A stretch of 64,000 nucleotides of DNA from Psychrosphaera sp. F3M07 (lineage in GTDB: Bacteria; Pseudomonadota; Gammaproteobacteria; Enterobacterales; Alteromonadaceae), in the NCBI RefSeq assembly GCF_018860345.1, contig NZ_JAHKPJ010000025.1, forward strand, positions 248,001 to 312,000, in the 5' to 3' direction. A program made the position numbers and the translations under genes. Below the pieces are notes generated by a model that ran no database searches, was not told the DNA's origin, and saw only the letters and a program-made list of their open reading frames with translations. Shown piece after piece: positions 17,649 to 27,275 of this stretch (position 1 is its first letter; each line of letters opens with the position of its first letter).

Positions 17649-18887
17649 TTACAAACTTACTTTTTTGCCTTCCACCCAAGAAGTTAATAGCGGATTAATC
17701 CCAAACGTATAAGCAAGTTCTGCCGGGTGCTGAATATCCCACAAACACAGATCTGCACTTTGCCCCTGTTCTATCGTCCCTTTATTATCAAGACCTAATG
17801 CCAAAGCCGCATTTTTGGTCACTCCCAGTACTGTTTCTTCAGGGGTCAATTTAAACTGCGTACACGCCATGTGTAACATCAACTTTAATGAACACAAAGG
17901 CGAAGAGCCTGGATTGAAGTCACTGCCAATTGCTATAGGTACATTGGCTTGTCTAAGTTGAGTAATTGGCGGTAACTTAGTTTCCGACAAGGTATAAAAT
18001 GCCCCCGGTAATAAAACAGCAACGGTATTGTTTTGTTGCATCGCCTTAATGCTGTTGTCAGATAAATACTCTAAATGATCGGCAGACAAACCATGATAAT
18101 TTGCAACTAACTCGGCACCAGACAAATCACTTAACTGCTCAGCATGTAACTTAACTGGTAAATTTAATGCTTTAGCCTTATCGAACAACTTGCTCATTTG
18201 TTTAGGTGAAAAGCCGATATTTTCGCAAAATCCATCAACCGCATCCGCTAGCCCTAAATCGGCCACTAAAGGTAATGTTTCATTTACTAATAAATCAATA
18301 TAACCATCGGCATTATCTTTAAATTCAGGCGGTATAGCATGAGCCCCCAAGAAGCTTGTTTTTACATTAATTGGAAGCTGCCCCCCTACTTTACGGGCAA
18401 CTTTTAGCATTTTAATTTCAGTATCAGTATCTAACCCATAACCCGATTTAATTTCTAAACTAGTCACACCCTCAGACATAAGTTGTGTTGCTCGTTTTAT
18501 AGCTAAATCTAACAGCTCTTGTTCTGTTGCCGCTCTCGTGGCTTTAACCGTTGATATGATACCGCCACCTTGTTTTGCAATTTCTTCATAACTAACACCC
18601 GTCAATCGTTGCTCAAATTCATTGGCACGATTACCGGCAAAAACCAAATGGGTATGACAATCAATAAGCCCGGGTGATAAATACTTACCTTGTCCATTTA
18701 CCGTTTCAACCGCTTGAAAGTTTGGAGCTTGTTTCTGCTCACCAACCCAAACGATGTTTTGGTTATGAATAGCAACTAAACCGTTTTGTATTAATCCATA
18801 AGCATTATTTACCGTAGATGACATCGTCATCACATGAACATTATTAATCACTAAATCAACAACTTGCATGGCTTCTTTTAAACTCAT
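17649..18887 (-). CDS. hutI: Imidazolonepropionase
   Basis: This amidohydrolase performs the third step of histidine breakdown, imidazolone propionate to formiminoglutamate. Metal ligands are visible in LIDCHTHLVFAGNR and KLHAEQLSDLSGAE, and SADHLEYLSD and AIGSDFNPGSSP are also typical. The frame stays open up to 18956, but that extension would run through the HutC operator. ATG 18887 gives 412 residues, close to the family length, and a hydrophobic DLVINNVHVMTM start. It is divergent from hutC-hutU-hutH and shares the operator region. Confidence 0.95.
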   Translation of the reverse strand: MSLKEAMQVVDLVINNVHVMTMSSTVNNAYGLIQNGLVAIHNQNIVWVGEQKQAPNFQAVETVNGQGKYLSPGLIDCHTHLVFAGNRANEFEQRLTGVSYEEIAKQGGGIISTVKATRAATEQELLDLAIKRATQLMSEGVTSLEIKSGYGLDTDTEIKMLKVARKVGGQLPINVKTSFLGAHAIPPEFKDNADGYIDLLVNETLPLVADLGLADAVDGFCENIGFSPKQMSKLFDKAKALNLPVKLHAEQLSDLSGAELVANYHGLSADHLEYLSDNSIKAMQQNNTVAVLLPGAFYTLSETKLPPITQLRQANVPIAIGSDFNPGSSPLCSLKLMLHMACTQFKLTPEETVLGVTKNAALALGLDNKGTIEQGQSADLCLWDIQHPAELAYTFGINPLLTSWVEGKKVSL

Positions 18888-18945
18888 CACAACACCTAAA
18901 CTTGGCAAATTAAATCTTAATGTCAAAACTATAATACAATTAAGT

Positions 18946-18955
18946 TGTATATACA
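18946..18955. promoter_or_regulatory. HutC operator, hutI-proximal
   Basis: TGTATATACA is a perfect 10-bp palindrome. It lies in a 19-bp context (18942-18960) that is almost the exact reverse complement of 18987-19005. TGTATATACA-like sites are known targets of HutC in Pseudomonas. It lies about 60 bp upstream of the hutI start. Confidence 0.85.
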
Positions 18956-18991
18956 TCTTTAATATGGCATTTTCTTACACACGCTCAAAGA

Positions 18992-19001
18992 TGTATATAC
19001 A
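18992..19001. promoter_or_regulatory. HutC operator, hutC-proximal
   Basis: This is the second perfect TGTATATACA, 46 bp from the first and embedded in AAAGATGTATATACAATTT. It ends 18 bp before the hutC start, a position from which a bound repressor would block hutC transcription and so autoregulate. Confidence 0.85.
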
Positions 19002-19019
19002 ATTTGTGTCTGAACTTTT

Positions 19020-19766
19020 ATGCATCAGACACCTAGACAAGAACTCTGGTTATCAAACATGGCTGCAAAGTTTCAACAAATAAAAAAACATATTTTGACA
19101 AAAATTGAATCTGGCGAATGGCAAGAAAATGATCCTGTCCCTTCTGAAAACAAACTGGCTGAAGACTTTTCAGTCAGCCGAATGACAGCTCGACGAGCGT
19201 TAGAGGAATTAAACCAACAAGGTTTATTAATTCGCACCAAAGGTTCAGGTACTTTTGTTGCGTCTTTAAAAAACCAAGGTTCTATGTTTGAAATTCGTGA
19301 TATCGCGGATGAAATTAAAGAACGGGGTCATACACACCAAGCAATCCAAATTCAATTAGAACAAGTAATTGCTTCTACATCGATTGCTATCGCTCTAGAT
19401 GTTGCTATTGACAGTCCAATTGCACACTCCATTATTGTGCATCAAGAAAATGGCAAACCAGTGCAACTAGAAGAACGTTTTGTTAATCCCAAACTTGCCC
19501 CAGAATATTTGTCACAAGATTTTAAACAAACCTCACCACATGAGTATTTAACTCAAGTCGCTCCGTTGACTGAAGCGCAGCATACGATCGAAGCTATCGC
19601 CCCGAACGCTCAAGTATGTGAGTGGTTACAATTAACCAACCAAGAACCTTGTTTGCAGTTAACGCGTAAGACTTCAAGTAAAAATGGCGTGGTTTGTTTT
19701 GCTCAAATTATCTACCCAGGGTCCAGTTACCGATTGAGCGGCCATTTAACGTTCAAAAATACTTAA
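19020..19766 (+). CDS. hutC: Histidine-utilization repressor HutC (GntR family)
   Basis: This repressor of the hut genes is released by urocanate in known systems. An N-terminal GntR winged helix-turn-helix has VPSENKLAEDFSVSRMTARR and LIRTKGSGTFVA, followed by a UTRA effector domain (HSIIVHQENGKPVQLEERFVNP, PCLQLTRKTSS). Length is 248 residues from ATG 19020. An internal ATG at 19059 (MAAKFQQIKKH) would also keep all domains, and neither has a clear ribosome site. The two operators lie just upstream, and hutU and hutH follow on the same strand. Confidence 0.93.
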   Translation: MHQTPRQELWLSNMAAKFQQIKKHILTKIESGEWQENDPVPSENKLAEDFSVSRMTARRALEELNQQGLLIRTKGSGTFVASLKNQGSMFEIRDIADEIKERGHTHQAIQIQLEQVIASTSIAIALDVAIDSPIAHSIIVHQENGKPVQLEERFVNPKLAPEYLSQDFKQTSPHEYLTQVAPLTEAQHTIEAIAPNAQVCEWLQLTNQEPCLQLTRKTSSKNGVVCFAQIIYPGSSYRLSGHLTFKNT

Positions 19767-19839
19767 CCTTTAATAACACCAATAATTAATCAAAAGTGGA
19801 CTACGTTATATCCACTATCTTTATTAAGAGAATTAAATT

Positions 19840-21513
19840 ATGACTGATAAACGATTAGACCTAAGCAGAAATATCAAAGCCGCTACAGGCACAACAATAA
19901 CAGCGAAGTCTTGGTTAACCGAAGCAGCAAAACGCATGTTGATGAATAACTTAGATAATGACGTTGCCGAACATCCTCAAAGTCTTGTGGTGTATGGAGG
20001 TATTGGACGTGCGGCTCGTGACTGGCAAGCTTATGACAAAATCGTTGAAGTCTTAGACCAATTGGAAGATGACCAAACGCTATTAATCCAATCAGGTAAA
20101 CCCGTTGGCGTTTTCACCACTCATGAAAATGCGCCCCGCGTATTAATTGCCAACTCAAACCTAGTGCCGCACTGGGCTAATTGGGAACACTTTAACGAGT
20201 TAGATAAACAAGGTCTGATGATGTACGGCCAAATGACCGCAGGCTCTTGGATATACATTGGCTCACAAGGCATAGTCCAAGGTACATACGAAACTTTTGT
20301 TGCCATGGCCAAACAGCACTTTGACGGTAATGCTGCTGGAAAGTGGGTATTAACTGGCGGTTTAGGCGGCATGGGTGGTGCACAACCACTTGCGGCCACC
20401 ATGGCTGGTTTTTGTGCCTTAGTGGTTGAATGTGATGAGTCTCGTATCGACTTTCGGATTAAAACACGTTATGTCGATAAAAAAGCCACATCATTAGATC
20501 AGGCTTTATCCATGATCAATGAAGCCACAGCAAAAGGCGAAGCTATTTCAGTTGGCTTATTAGGTAACGCGGCAGATGTATTTCCAGAGTTAGTTAAACG
20601 TGGCATTACACCGGATGTGGTGACCGATCAAACATCAGCACACGACCCATTAAATGGATATTTACCATTAGGTTGGAGCATGGAACATGCTGCCGATATG
20701 CGTAAAAAAGATGAAGCTGCGGTAGTGAAAGCCGCCAAACAATCCATGGCAGTGCAAGTGCAAGCAATGTTGGATTTACAAGACGCTGGCGCAGCAACCA
20801 CAGACTACGGCAATAATATTCGACAAATGGCATTTGAAGAAGGTATTAAAAACGCATTTGATTTCCCAGGTTTTGTACCTGCTTATGTCCGTCCTTTATT
20901 TTGTGAAGGCATTGGACCTTTCCGCTGGGTTGCCTTATCAGGTGATCCTGAAGATATTTATAAAACCGACGCCAAAGTGAAAGAACTTATTCCTGATAAT
21001 CCGCACTTACATAATTGGTTAGACATGGCCCGAGAACGCATTCAATTCCAAGGCCTACCAGCTCGTATATGTTGGATTGGTTTAAAAGACCGTGCGCGTA
21101 TTGCTCGAGCTTTTAATGAAATGGTGAAAAATGGCGAATTATCTGCCCCTGTTGTTATTGGTCGAGATCACCTTGATTCAGGTTCAGTGGCAAGTCCAAA
21201 CCGTGAAACAGAAGCCATGTTGGATGGATCTGACGCGGTTTCAGATTGGCCTTTATTAAACGCCTTATTAAATACAGCCGGTGGTGCCACTTGGGTATCC
21301 ATTCATCATGGCGGCGGCGTAGGCATGGGGTTCAGTCAACACTCAGGTGTTGTCATAGTTGCGGATGGCACTGATGCTGCTGATAAACGTATTGCCAATG
21401 TATTGTGGAATGACCCAGCCACTGGCGTTATGCGCCATGCCGATGCAGGTTATGACATTGCTAAACAATGCGCTAAAGACCAAGGGTTAAATCTCCCTTC
21501 TTTAGAAAATTAA
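19840..21513 (+). CDS. hutU: Urocanate hydratase
   Basis: This NAD-dependent enzyme converts urocanate to imidazolone propionate, the second hut step. The 557 residues match the family length. Typical segments are [31 protein letters not shown] (NAD-binding glycine region), [16 protein letters not shown] and [17 protein letters not shown] near the end. It lies 74 bp after hutC and 69 bp before hutH, in one transcription unit ending at the terminator past hutH. Confidence 0.98.
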   Translation: MTDKRLDLSRNIKAATGTTITAKSWLTEAAKRMLMNNLDNDVAEHPQSLVVYGGIGRAARDWQAYDKIVEVLDQLEDDQTLLIQSGKPVGVFTTHENAPRVLIANSNLVPHWANWEHFNELDKQGLMMYGQMTAGSWIYIGSQGIVQGTYETFVAMAKQHFDGNAAGKWVLTGGLGGMGGAQPLAATMAGFCALVVECDESRIDFRIKTRYVDKKATSLDQALSMINEATAKGEAISVGLLGNAADVFPELVKRGITPDVVTDQTSAHDPLNGYLPLGWSMEHAADMRKKDEAAVVKAAKQSMAVQVQAMLDLQDAGAATTDYGNNIRQMAFEEGIKNAFDFPGFVPAYVRPLFCEGIGPFRWVALSGDPEDIYKTDAKVKELIPDNPHLHNWLDMARERIQFQGLPARICWIGLKDRARIARAFNEMVKNGELSAPVVIGRDHLDSGSVASPNRETEAMLDGSDAVSDWPLLNALLNTAGGATWVSIHHGGGVGMGFSQHSGVVIVADGTDAADKRIANVLWNDPATGVMRHADAGYDIAKQCAKDQGLNLPSLEN

Positions 21514-21581
21514 TAATAATTTCCACTTTGAAAGCCAAGCAAAATAATAAAGATAATCCTTGGTAAATTAGGAATATAAAA

Positions 21582-23099
21582 ATGAAAACGATCAAATTAA
21601 TACCCGGTCAACTTGACTTAGATACGCTAAGAGAAGTTTACGAACATCCCGTTAAATTAATTCTGGACGAAAGTGCCTTTGATGCCATTACTCGCAGCCA
21701 AGCAGCGGTGCAACAAGTCATAGATGAAGACCGTGTTGTTTACGGCATCAATACAGGCTTTGGTTTATTAGCCAATACTCGTATTTCCAAACAAGAATTA
21801 GAGATATTACAGCGTAAAATTGTTCTGTCTCATGCGGCAGGCATTGGCAAATACTTATCTGATAACGTTGTGCGTTTAATGTTGGTATTAAAAATCAATT
21901 CACTTTCTCGTGGTTTTTCAGGCATCCGCTTATCGGTGATTCAAGCCTTGATTGATTTGGTAAACCATGAAGTTTATCCATGTGTACCAGAAAAAGGTTC
22001 AGTTGGAGCGTCTGGCGATTTAGCGCCATTAGCGCATTTAGTGTTACCTTTGTTAGGTGAAGGTGAAGTACGTATTAATGGCGAAATAAAATCAGGCCGC
22101 GAAGGCATGCAACACGCTGGACTATCGCCAATAAACTTAGCACCAAAAGAAGGTTTGGCATTATTAAACGGCACACAAACATCGACAGCTCTGGCCTTAC
22201 AAGGTTATTTCTTTGCTCAAGATTTATTAGCGTCCTCTATTTTAATTGGTGCTACCTCGTTGGAAGCCGCGCTTGGTTCACGTTCACCGTTTGATGAGCG
22301 CATACATTTAGCTCGTGGTCAGCTTGGACAAATAGATGTTGCAACCATGTTCAGAGTGATACTTGAAGATGACTCTGAAGTTGGAAAGTCTCATATCAAC
22401 TGCGACAAAGTGCAAGATCCTTACTCATTACGTTGCCAACCTCAAGTTCTGGGGGCATGTTTAGATCAAGTACGTCATGCTGGTGATATTCTAAGAATTG
22501 AAGCCAATGGAGTCACTGACAACCCGTTAGTGTTTTTGAATGAAGAAGGGGCAGACATAATATCTGGGGGCAATTTCCACGCAGAACCCATTGCTATGAT
22601 TGCAGACAACTTAGCCATCGCTATTAGTGAAATTGGTGCATTATCCGAACGTAGAATGGCCATGTTAATTGATTCCAATTTAAGTAAATTACCGCCATTT
22701 TTAGTTGATAACGGCGGTGTAAATTCAGGTTTTATGATTGCCCAAGTTACCGCGGCAGCCTTAGCGTCTGAGAACAAAACCTTTGCACACCCGGCTTCAG
22801 TTGATAGCTTACCAACCAGTGCCAATCAAGAAGACCATGTTTCTATGGCGACGTTTGCAGCAAGAAGATTATGGGATATGTCGGAAAATACATTTTATAT
22901 TTTGGCAGTAGAGTGGTTGGCTGCCTGCCAAGGATTAGATTTTAGAGCACCGTTAAAATCCACTGACTTAATAGAACAAGGTAAATCACGTCTGCGTTCT
23001 GAAGTGCCATTTTATGATGAAGACCGTTACTTTGCGCCAGATATAGAAAAAGCTAAAGTCCTATTACAGAATGGGGCTCTAGCAAAACTCATTCACTGA
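21582..23099 (+). CDS. hutH: Histidine ammonia-lyase
   Basis: This enzyme deaminates histidine to urocanate, the first hut step. The Ala-Ser-Gly triad that cyclises to the MIO cofactor is at residues 143-145 in [36 protein letters not shown] and [14 protein letters not shown] are further conserved pieces. Length 505 is normal. It is the last gene of hutC-hutU-hutH. A hutG (formiminoglutamase) or hutF gene is not present in this window. Confidence 0.98.
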   Translation: MKTIKLIPGQLDLDTLREVYEHPVKLILDESAFDAITRSQAAVQQVIDEDRVVYGINTGFGLLANTRISKQELEILQRKIVLSHAAGIGKYLSDNVVRLMLVLKINSLSRGFSGIRLSVIQALIDLVNHEVYPCVPEKGSVGASGDLAPLAHLVLPLLGEGEVRINGEIKSGREGMQHAGLSPINLAPKEGLALLNGTQTSTALALQGYFFAQDLLASSILIGATSLEAALGSRSPFDERIHLARGQLGQIDVATMFRVILEDDSEVGKSHINCDKVQDPYSLRCQPQVLGACLDQVRHAGDILRIEANGVTDNPLVFLNEEGADIISGGNFHAEPIAMIADNLAIAISEIGALSERRMAMLIDSNLSKLPPFLVDNGGVNSGFMIAQVTAAALASENKTFAHPASVDSLPTSANQEDHVSMATFAARRLWDMSENTFYILAVEWLAACQGLDFRAPLKSTDLIEQGKSRLRSEVPFYDEDRYFAPDIEKAKVLLQNGALAKLIH

Positions 23100-23112
23100 T
23101 AAATAGCTTGTT

Positions 23113-23142
23113 ATAAAACGCAGCTCAGGCTGCGTTTTTTAT
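23113..23142 (+). terminator. Intrinsic terminator after hutH
   Basis: AAAACGCAG-CTCAGG-CTGCGTTTTTT forms a short GC stem with a T6 run 15 bases past the hutH stop. Confidence 0.9.
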
Positions 23143-23332
23143 ATCAAGAATGTTCACATTTCCAATGTATGTATTCTTAACAACTTCCCTCCACTTCACA
23201 TTACCTTAACAATGGGAAAACCAATAGAGTTTTACAATTGTCATTCGTATGTTTTCGATATTTACATTAAACTATCTCTATATCTCTTTCCTAAAAAATT
23301 CAGTGCTTTTTGACCGTCCCAATTGGAATTAA

Positions 23333-24676
23333 ATGCTAAACAAACAACAAATTAAACAGACCTTAAAATTAGGTTGGCCAATATCACTACAAAACATATT
23401 GGTCACGCTCTTGAGCATGATTGACGTGGTTATGGTTAGTCATTTGGGCGATGCGGCTATTGGCGCGGTTGGACTCGGTAATAGAGTCATGTTTGTTGTC
23501 ATGGTTATTGTGTTAGGACTTAGTTGGGGGGTAGGCATACTAGCCGCGCAATATCATGGTGCAGGCCAAACTAATAAAATTAGATTAAATATAATTATCG
23601 GCAGCATATATGGGCTGATGGCATTACTCCCAATCATTATTTTAAACTTCTTTTATGCCGACAGCATATTAAGTTTAGGCACTGAAGATCAAAATGTTAT
23701 TCACTTAGGGCAGACCTATTTATGGATAACCATGCCAAGCATGGTCTTCGTCGCGGTTATCCAAGTATTAGAAAATGCTCTTAGGAGCATCAACCAAGTT
23801 AAATTGCCGCTGCTATTCAGTGTATTTTCTATCTTATTAAATGTGGTATTAAATTATTGGCTAATCAACGGTGGACTTGGTATTGAACCAATGGGCGTTA
23901 CTGGCGCTGCTATCGCTACAACAGCATCTCGACTATTTCAAATGGTGCTGATGTTACTCATTTTAAAACACATAAAACATCAGTTATCCGTTAAACGTAG
24001 TGATTTTAGTTTGTTAAATAATAAAGCCGATTGGCTTAAATTATTAAAACTTGTCGCCCCTATGATGTTTGGTTTTGGCATTTGGTCTTTAGGTTCTTTT
24101 TGTTACCAGTTAATTTATGGCCGCATGGGCATTAATGAATTAGCGGTGATCAGTATGTTACTGCCCGTAGAAGGCATCATAATCTCAGTGTTTTTTGGCA
24201 TTGCCTCAGCCTGTTCTATTTTAGTTGGGCAACATTTAGGTGCTAAAAAGCTAACTGAGGCTTGGAATGTTGCTAAAACGTTCTCACTAATATCCCCTGT
24301 TATTGCCATTATTATCGGTGCGCTGTTACTGCTGGCCAAAGATATCATTCTACTGCCTTACCAAGGTGCTTCATTACAATCGTTGGAGTTAGCTAGCCAA
24401 GTATTTGTGGTTATTGCACTGCTGTCTTGGATGAAAGTAATTAACATGACTTTAGCTTTAGGGGTGTTACGAGCCGGTGGGGATAACCGTTTCTGCCTGA
24501 TGACGGATGCCATTGCAATGTGGGTCGTTGCGTTACCTTTAACCTTTTTGGCCGCTTTTTATTGGGAATTAGCGTTTGTTTATGTGGTCATTATTTCTTA
24601 CTCCGAAGAGTTTATAAAAGCATTCATGTTTGGCGTCAGGGTTAAAAACAAACGTTGGATGAACAACCTAACTTAA
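23333..24676 (+). CDS. MATE family efflux transporter
   Basis: The 447-residue inner-membrane protein has about twelve hydrophobic helices in two similar halves. The N-terminus LKLGWPISLQNILVTLLSMIDVVMVSHLG is the MATE start with the conserved early acidic residue and VMVS(H/R)LG motif. MATE proteins extrude cationic drugs or metabolites in exchange for Na+ or H+. It is a single gene between the hut terminator and a convergent small exported protein. Substrate is unknown. Confidence 0.93.
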   Translation: MLNKQQIKQTLKLGWPISLQNILVTLLSMIDVVMVSHLGDAAIGAVGLGNRVMFVVMVIVLGLSWGVGILAAQYHGAGQTNKIRLNIIIGSIYGLMALLPIIILNFFYADSILSLGTEDQNVIHLGQTYLWITMPSMVFVAVIQVLENALRSINQVKLPLLFSVFSILLNVVLNYWLINGGLGIEPMGVTGAAIATTASRLFQMVLMLLILKHIKHQLSVKRSDFSLLNNKADWLKLLKLVAPMMFGFGIWSLGSFCYQLIYGRMGINELAVISMLLPVEGIIISVFFGIASACSILVGQHLGAKKLTEAWNVAKTFSLISPVIAIIIGALLLLAKDIILLPYQGASLQSLELASQVFVVIALLSWMKVINMTLALGVLRAGGDNRFCLMTDAIAMWVVALPLTFLAAFYWELAFVYVVIISYSEEFIKAFMFGVRVKNKRWMNNLT

Positions 24677-24682
24677 ACGAAT

Positions 24683-25186
24683 TTATAACGACACTGACGC
24701 ACTAAATCTATTTTTAGCGTACAAGGTAAGCTCTTGTTCTGCGTTTCCAAACTTGCTTAGTTTAAAAACATTATTTTGCTGAGGCAAAAACTCAAAACTG
24801 TTTATTTCTACTAACAACTCATTAGCACCTCTAGGTATCTTACCTAACTTCATCACGATATTGATGTACTCACTATCCATGGTCATACCTTCTTCGCCTA
24901 ATGCCATAGGATAAGCGCCATATTGCAGCTTAACCGTATTCCTAATGTATAAGGCCAGATATTGTTTAATGTCCGTTTCTGTTAATTCTTTCCCTGCTAA
25001 ATGAGGAAAATATTCATGCAACGCAGGCTGAACGATTTCGGTAGGAATTGTGATGTGTAACTTACTGTCTATTTTTTCAAAGTCAGCATGAAATACGGCA
25101 AGGTTTGTCTCATTGCTACTTGCCACCCCAGAATACAACGTTGCCAATAGCCCTAGACTCATTAGTGTATATTTAACTAAATACAT
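24683..25186 (-). CDS. Hypothetical small exported protein
   Basis: The 167-residue protein has a signal peptide (YTLMSLGLLATLYSGVASS) and a mature part predicted as alternating beta strands (FHADFEKIDSKLHITI, YLALYIRNTVKLQYG, ELLVEINSFEFLPQQNNVF). The pattern (secreted, about 150 residues, FHADFEKI start) recalls DUF6702-like periplasmic proteins, but I cannot confirm membership. ATG 25186 was chosen over an upstream TTG at 25207. It is convergent with the MATE gene, with only 6 bases between the stops. Function unknown. Confidence 0.65.
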   Translation of the reverse strand: MYLVKYTLMSLGLLATLYSGVASSNETNLAVFHADFEKIDSKLHITIPTEIVQPALHEYFPHLAGKELTETDIKQYLALYIRNTVKLQYGAYPMALGEEGMTMDSEYINIVMKLGKIPRGANELLVEINSFEFLPQQNNVFKLSKFGNAEQELTLYAKNRFSASVSL

Positions 25187-25362
25187 GAAAATACTCTTAA
25201 TTATCAATAAATTAAATTTGGCGTGTAAGTTCAGATATTAAAATATGAGTTTAATCCTGACCTAATCTATTGAAACTAATGCAATTAATGTGCGCATTGT
25301 ATTTATATATTTTACATTTGTGACTCTGCTATCATGTTAAAAACATGCTGTTGGGGAAATTT

Positions 25363-25746
25363 ATGCAATACGAAGTGAATACACCAGATCAATACATCAA
25401 ATGTTTAGATGACGACTGGCGTAAAAGTGTATTAAATCAAATAAGAACAATAATTTTGGACCATGCACCAGAACTGCAAGAACACATTAAATATAAGATG
25501 TTAGGTTATGGTTTAAATGATGGCAGTGACAACGTATTTCATTTAAACGCCCAAAAACAACACGTGGGATTATATGTTGGGGATATTTCAAAAATAGATC
25601 CTACAGGTGAACTAACGGCCAATTTGGATGTGGGCAAAGGTTGTTTACGTTTTAAAAAATCAACTAAATTAGATAGTGCAAAGTTAACTGAATTCATTAC
25701 TAAAACGATATCAATGTGGCGCAACAACCAAGATATAGGCTGTTAA
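25363..25746 (+). CDS. DUF1801 domain protein
   Basis: This 127-residue cytoplasmic protein resembles the YdhG/DUF1801 fold: IRTIILDHAPELQEHIKYKMLGYGL, then HVGLYVG and a C-terminal KGCLRFKKSTKLDSAKLTEFI. Proteins of this family are small alpha/beta domains of unknown function, in some cases linked to iron or metal handling. An ATG at 25345 is in frame, but GGGGA sits 5 bases before ATG 25363, which is therefore preferred. It stands alone. Confidence 0.8.
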   Translation: MQYEVNTPDQYIKCLDDDWRKSVLNQIRTIILDHAPELQEHIKYKMLGYGLNDGSDNVFHLNAQKQHVGLYVGDISKIDPTGELTANLDVGKGCLRFKKSTKLDSAKLTEFITKTISMWRNNQDIGC

Positions 25747-25776
25747 ACCCCACACTGTAAATACTCAAATAGCGGT

Positions 25777-26352
25777 TTATTTATCTTCTTCTGATGGTTT
25801 TGCCTTAAAGATATAAGCAATAGCAATACCAGAAACAAAACCCCAAAAATGCGCTGCCCAAGAGATATAAGGCAACATATTAAATAACGATAACAAGGCG
25901 CCACCAAATAAGACAAAAGATAAAATGGCGCTAAACCAACTGCGTAAACTTGGGTTAAAATAAGCTTGAGTAAATAAAAAGCCTATCAACGCATAGACAA
26001 GGCCTGAAGCGCCAACAATTAAACCGCCACTGGCAAACAACCAAGTACCTATACCAGATCCGATAATACCCAGTAAAACAATATACCTAAGCTGTTTACT
26101 ACCAACCGCTAATCTAACTAAAATTGCCGTGCCTAATAAAGAAACGCTATTTGAAAAGATATGTCCAAATCCCCCATGTAAAAATGGAGAAAAAATTATT
26201 CCAATTAATCCTGATAGCGAACGTGGTCGGATACCAAAAACATTTAAGCTGACAAAAGGGATGATCAAATCAATTAAAAATATCCCCCACATTACGGCGA
26301 GTAAGATTAAGATATCTTTGGGTAAAAATTTGTTAATTATCGACTCACTCAT
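25777..26352 (-). CDS. Rhomboid family intramembrane serine protease
   Basis: The 191-residue membrane protein has about six helices. The catalytic serine is in GGLIVGASGLVYAL and the catalytic histidine in SWAAHFWGFVSGIAI. The FLHGGFGHIFSN segment is the conserved His/Asn oxyanion helix region. It cleaves transmembrane substrates inside the bilayer; substrates are unknown. An in-frame ATG lies at 26373, but ATG 26352 gives the better-spaced GTGAAG site and avoids overlapping the preceding DUF6471 gene by 11 bases. It is probably cotranscribed with that gene. Confidence 0.9.
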   Translation of the reverse strand: MSESIINKFLPKDILILLAVMWGIFLIDLIIPFVSLNVFGIRPRSLSGLIGIIFSPFLHGGFGHIFSNSVSLLGTAILVRLAVGSKQLRYIVLLGIIGSGIGTWLFASGGLIVGASGLVYALIGFLFTQAYFNPSLRSWFSAILSFVLFGGALLSLFNMLPYISWAAHFWGFVSGIAIAYIFKAKPSEEDK

Positions 26353-26362
26353 TTTATTTACT

Positions 26363-26641
26363 TCACTTTTCATTTAACAATTTAACAATGTCGACCAATG
26401 CATCTTGCTCAACATTTAGTACTTCAATAATGGCGACAAAGAGATCGGCAGAAAACATTCCTTTACTTACTTTGCTGCGCAAGTTTTCAGGTGTCATTAA
26501 TAATCCACGTTGTTCTAACTTATCGGCAAGGTCATTGTACTTTAACCCTTTTAACATCATAGCGGAACGAATGTAACGTGCTATTGTCTGTTTGTAAGGA
26601 GTCATCGCTTTACGATTTTTGACGCTTTGATTTTGATCCAT
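26363..26641 (-). CDS. DUF6471 domain small protein
   Basis: The 92-residue helical protein has a compact core resembling a helix-turn-helix: ARYIRSAMMLKGLKYNDLADKLEQRG, then MTPENLRSKVSKGMFSADLFVAII. This matches DUF6471, a small domain often likened to regulators, with no assigned role. The frame is open up to 26683, but ATG 26641 is preceded by AGGAGA at normal spacing. It ends 10 bases before the rhomboid protease start, suggesting a two-gene operon in which it might regulate the protease gene. That link is inference. Confidence 0.75.
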   Translation of the reverse strand: MDQNQSVKNRKAMTPYKQTIARYIRSAMMLKGLKYNDLADKLEQRGLLMTPENLRSKVSKGMFSADLFVAIIEVLNVEQDALVDIVKLLNEK

Positions 26642-26808
26642 TACATTATCTCCTGCTTTGCCTGATTGATTAACTGATACCAAGTTAAAGTTATAAATAA
26701 CTTACAACTTTGGTGACGATCTCAGACATAAAAAACAAAATTAGTTAACTGGCTGTTAGGTATTTATAACATACATATTAATTAATAAGTAATTTTTGTG
26801 TCTTGGTG

Positions 26809-26836
26809 TTGACATAACAAAACATAGTGCTATATT
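26809..26836 (+). promoter_or_regulatory. Sigma-70 promoter of the yjf operon
   Basis: TTGACA (26809-26814) is separated by 16 bp from TATATT (26831-26836), which is preceded by TGC as an extended -10. It lies about 40 bp before the yjfI start and is the only strong match in the gap. Confidence 0.7.
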
Positions 26837-26875
26837 CGTGACCTATGTTACACAAATATAAAAAAGGAACCACCC

Positions 26876-27274
26876 ATGACTTGGAGTAACACTTCTTTAA
26901 AAACGCTAGCCGAATCACAACCAGATTGGGTAGTTGAAGCGGAAGGCGATTGTCTTTCTATTTCAAACGATGAAGGTATCGATGCGTTTGTTTATGTTGG
27001 CTCGCAACAAATTATTGTTGAAACTGCCTTATTTCCAGCATCTGATGTTACTGATAAAGCAGCGTTAAATGATTTAATTTTACATTCACACCACTTATTG
27101 CCATTAACCGCAATTTGCATCAATAAAATTGGCGACCAAGATTATTACGTCGCGTTTGGTGCTTTATCTGTTGATAGTAAAGATTCAGTCGTGGTTGAAG
27201 AAATTGAAACCTTATTTGTTAACACCAGCGAATTTTTAGATTTATATAACCAGTTTCTAACTCAGGAGAAATAA
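26876..27274 (+). CDS. yjfI: YjfI family protein (DUF2170)
   Basis: This 132-residue cytoplasmic protein is the first of a six-gene cluster colinear with E. coli yjfI-yjfJ-yjfK-yjfL-yjfM-yjfC. It has the DUF2170 features: SLKTLAESQPDWVVEAEGDCLSI near the start, then HSHHLLPLTAICINKIGDQDYYVAFGALS. The family is uncharacterised. AAGGAACC precedes the ATG. Only one base separates its stop from yjfJ, implying translational coupling to the PspA-like protein. Confidence 0.88.
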   Translation: MTWSNTSLKTLAESQPDWVVEAEGDCLSISNDEGIDAFVYVGSQQIIVETALFPASDVTDKAALNDLILHSHHLLPLTAICINKIGDQDYYVAFGALSVDSKDSVVVEEIETLFVNTSEFLDLYNQFLTQEK

Positions 27275-27275
27275 C

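Noticed and set aside
18888-18956. N-terminal extension of HutI to an upstream ATG
   Set aside because: It would place the HutC operator inside the coding sequence and add residues (MYIQLNCIIV) absent from the family.
22475-22825. Open frame of 116 codons antisense to hutH
   Set aside because: Shadow of a conserved enzyme; no family features or start signals.
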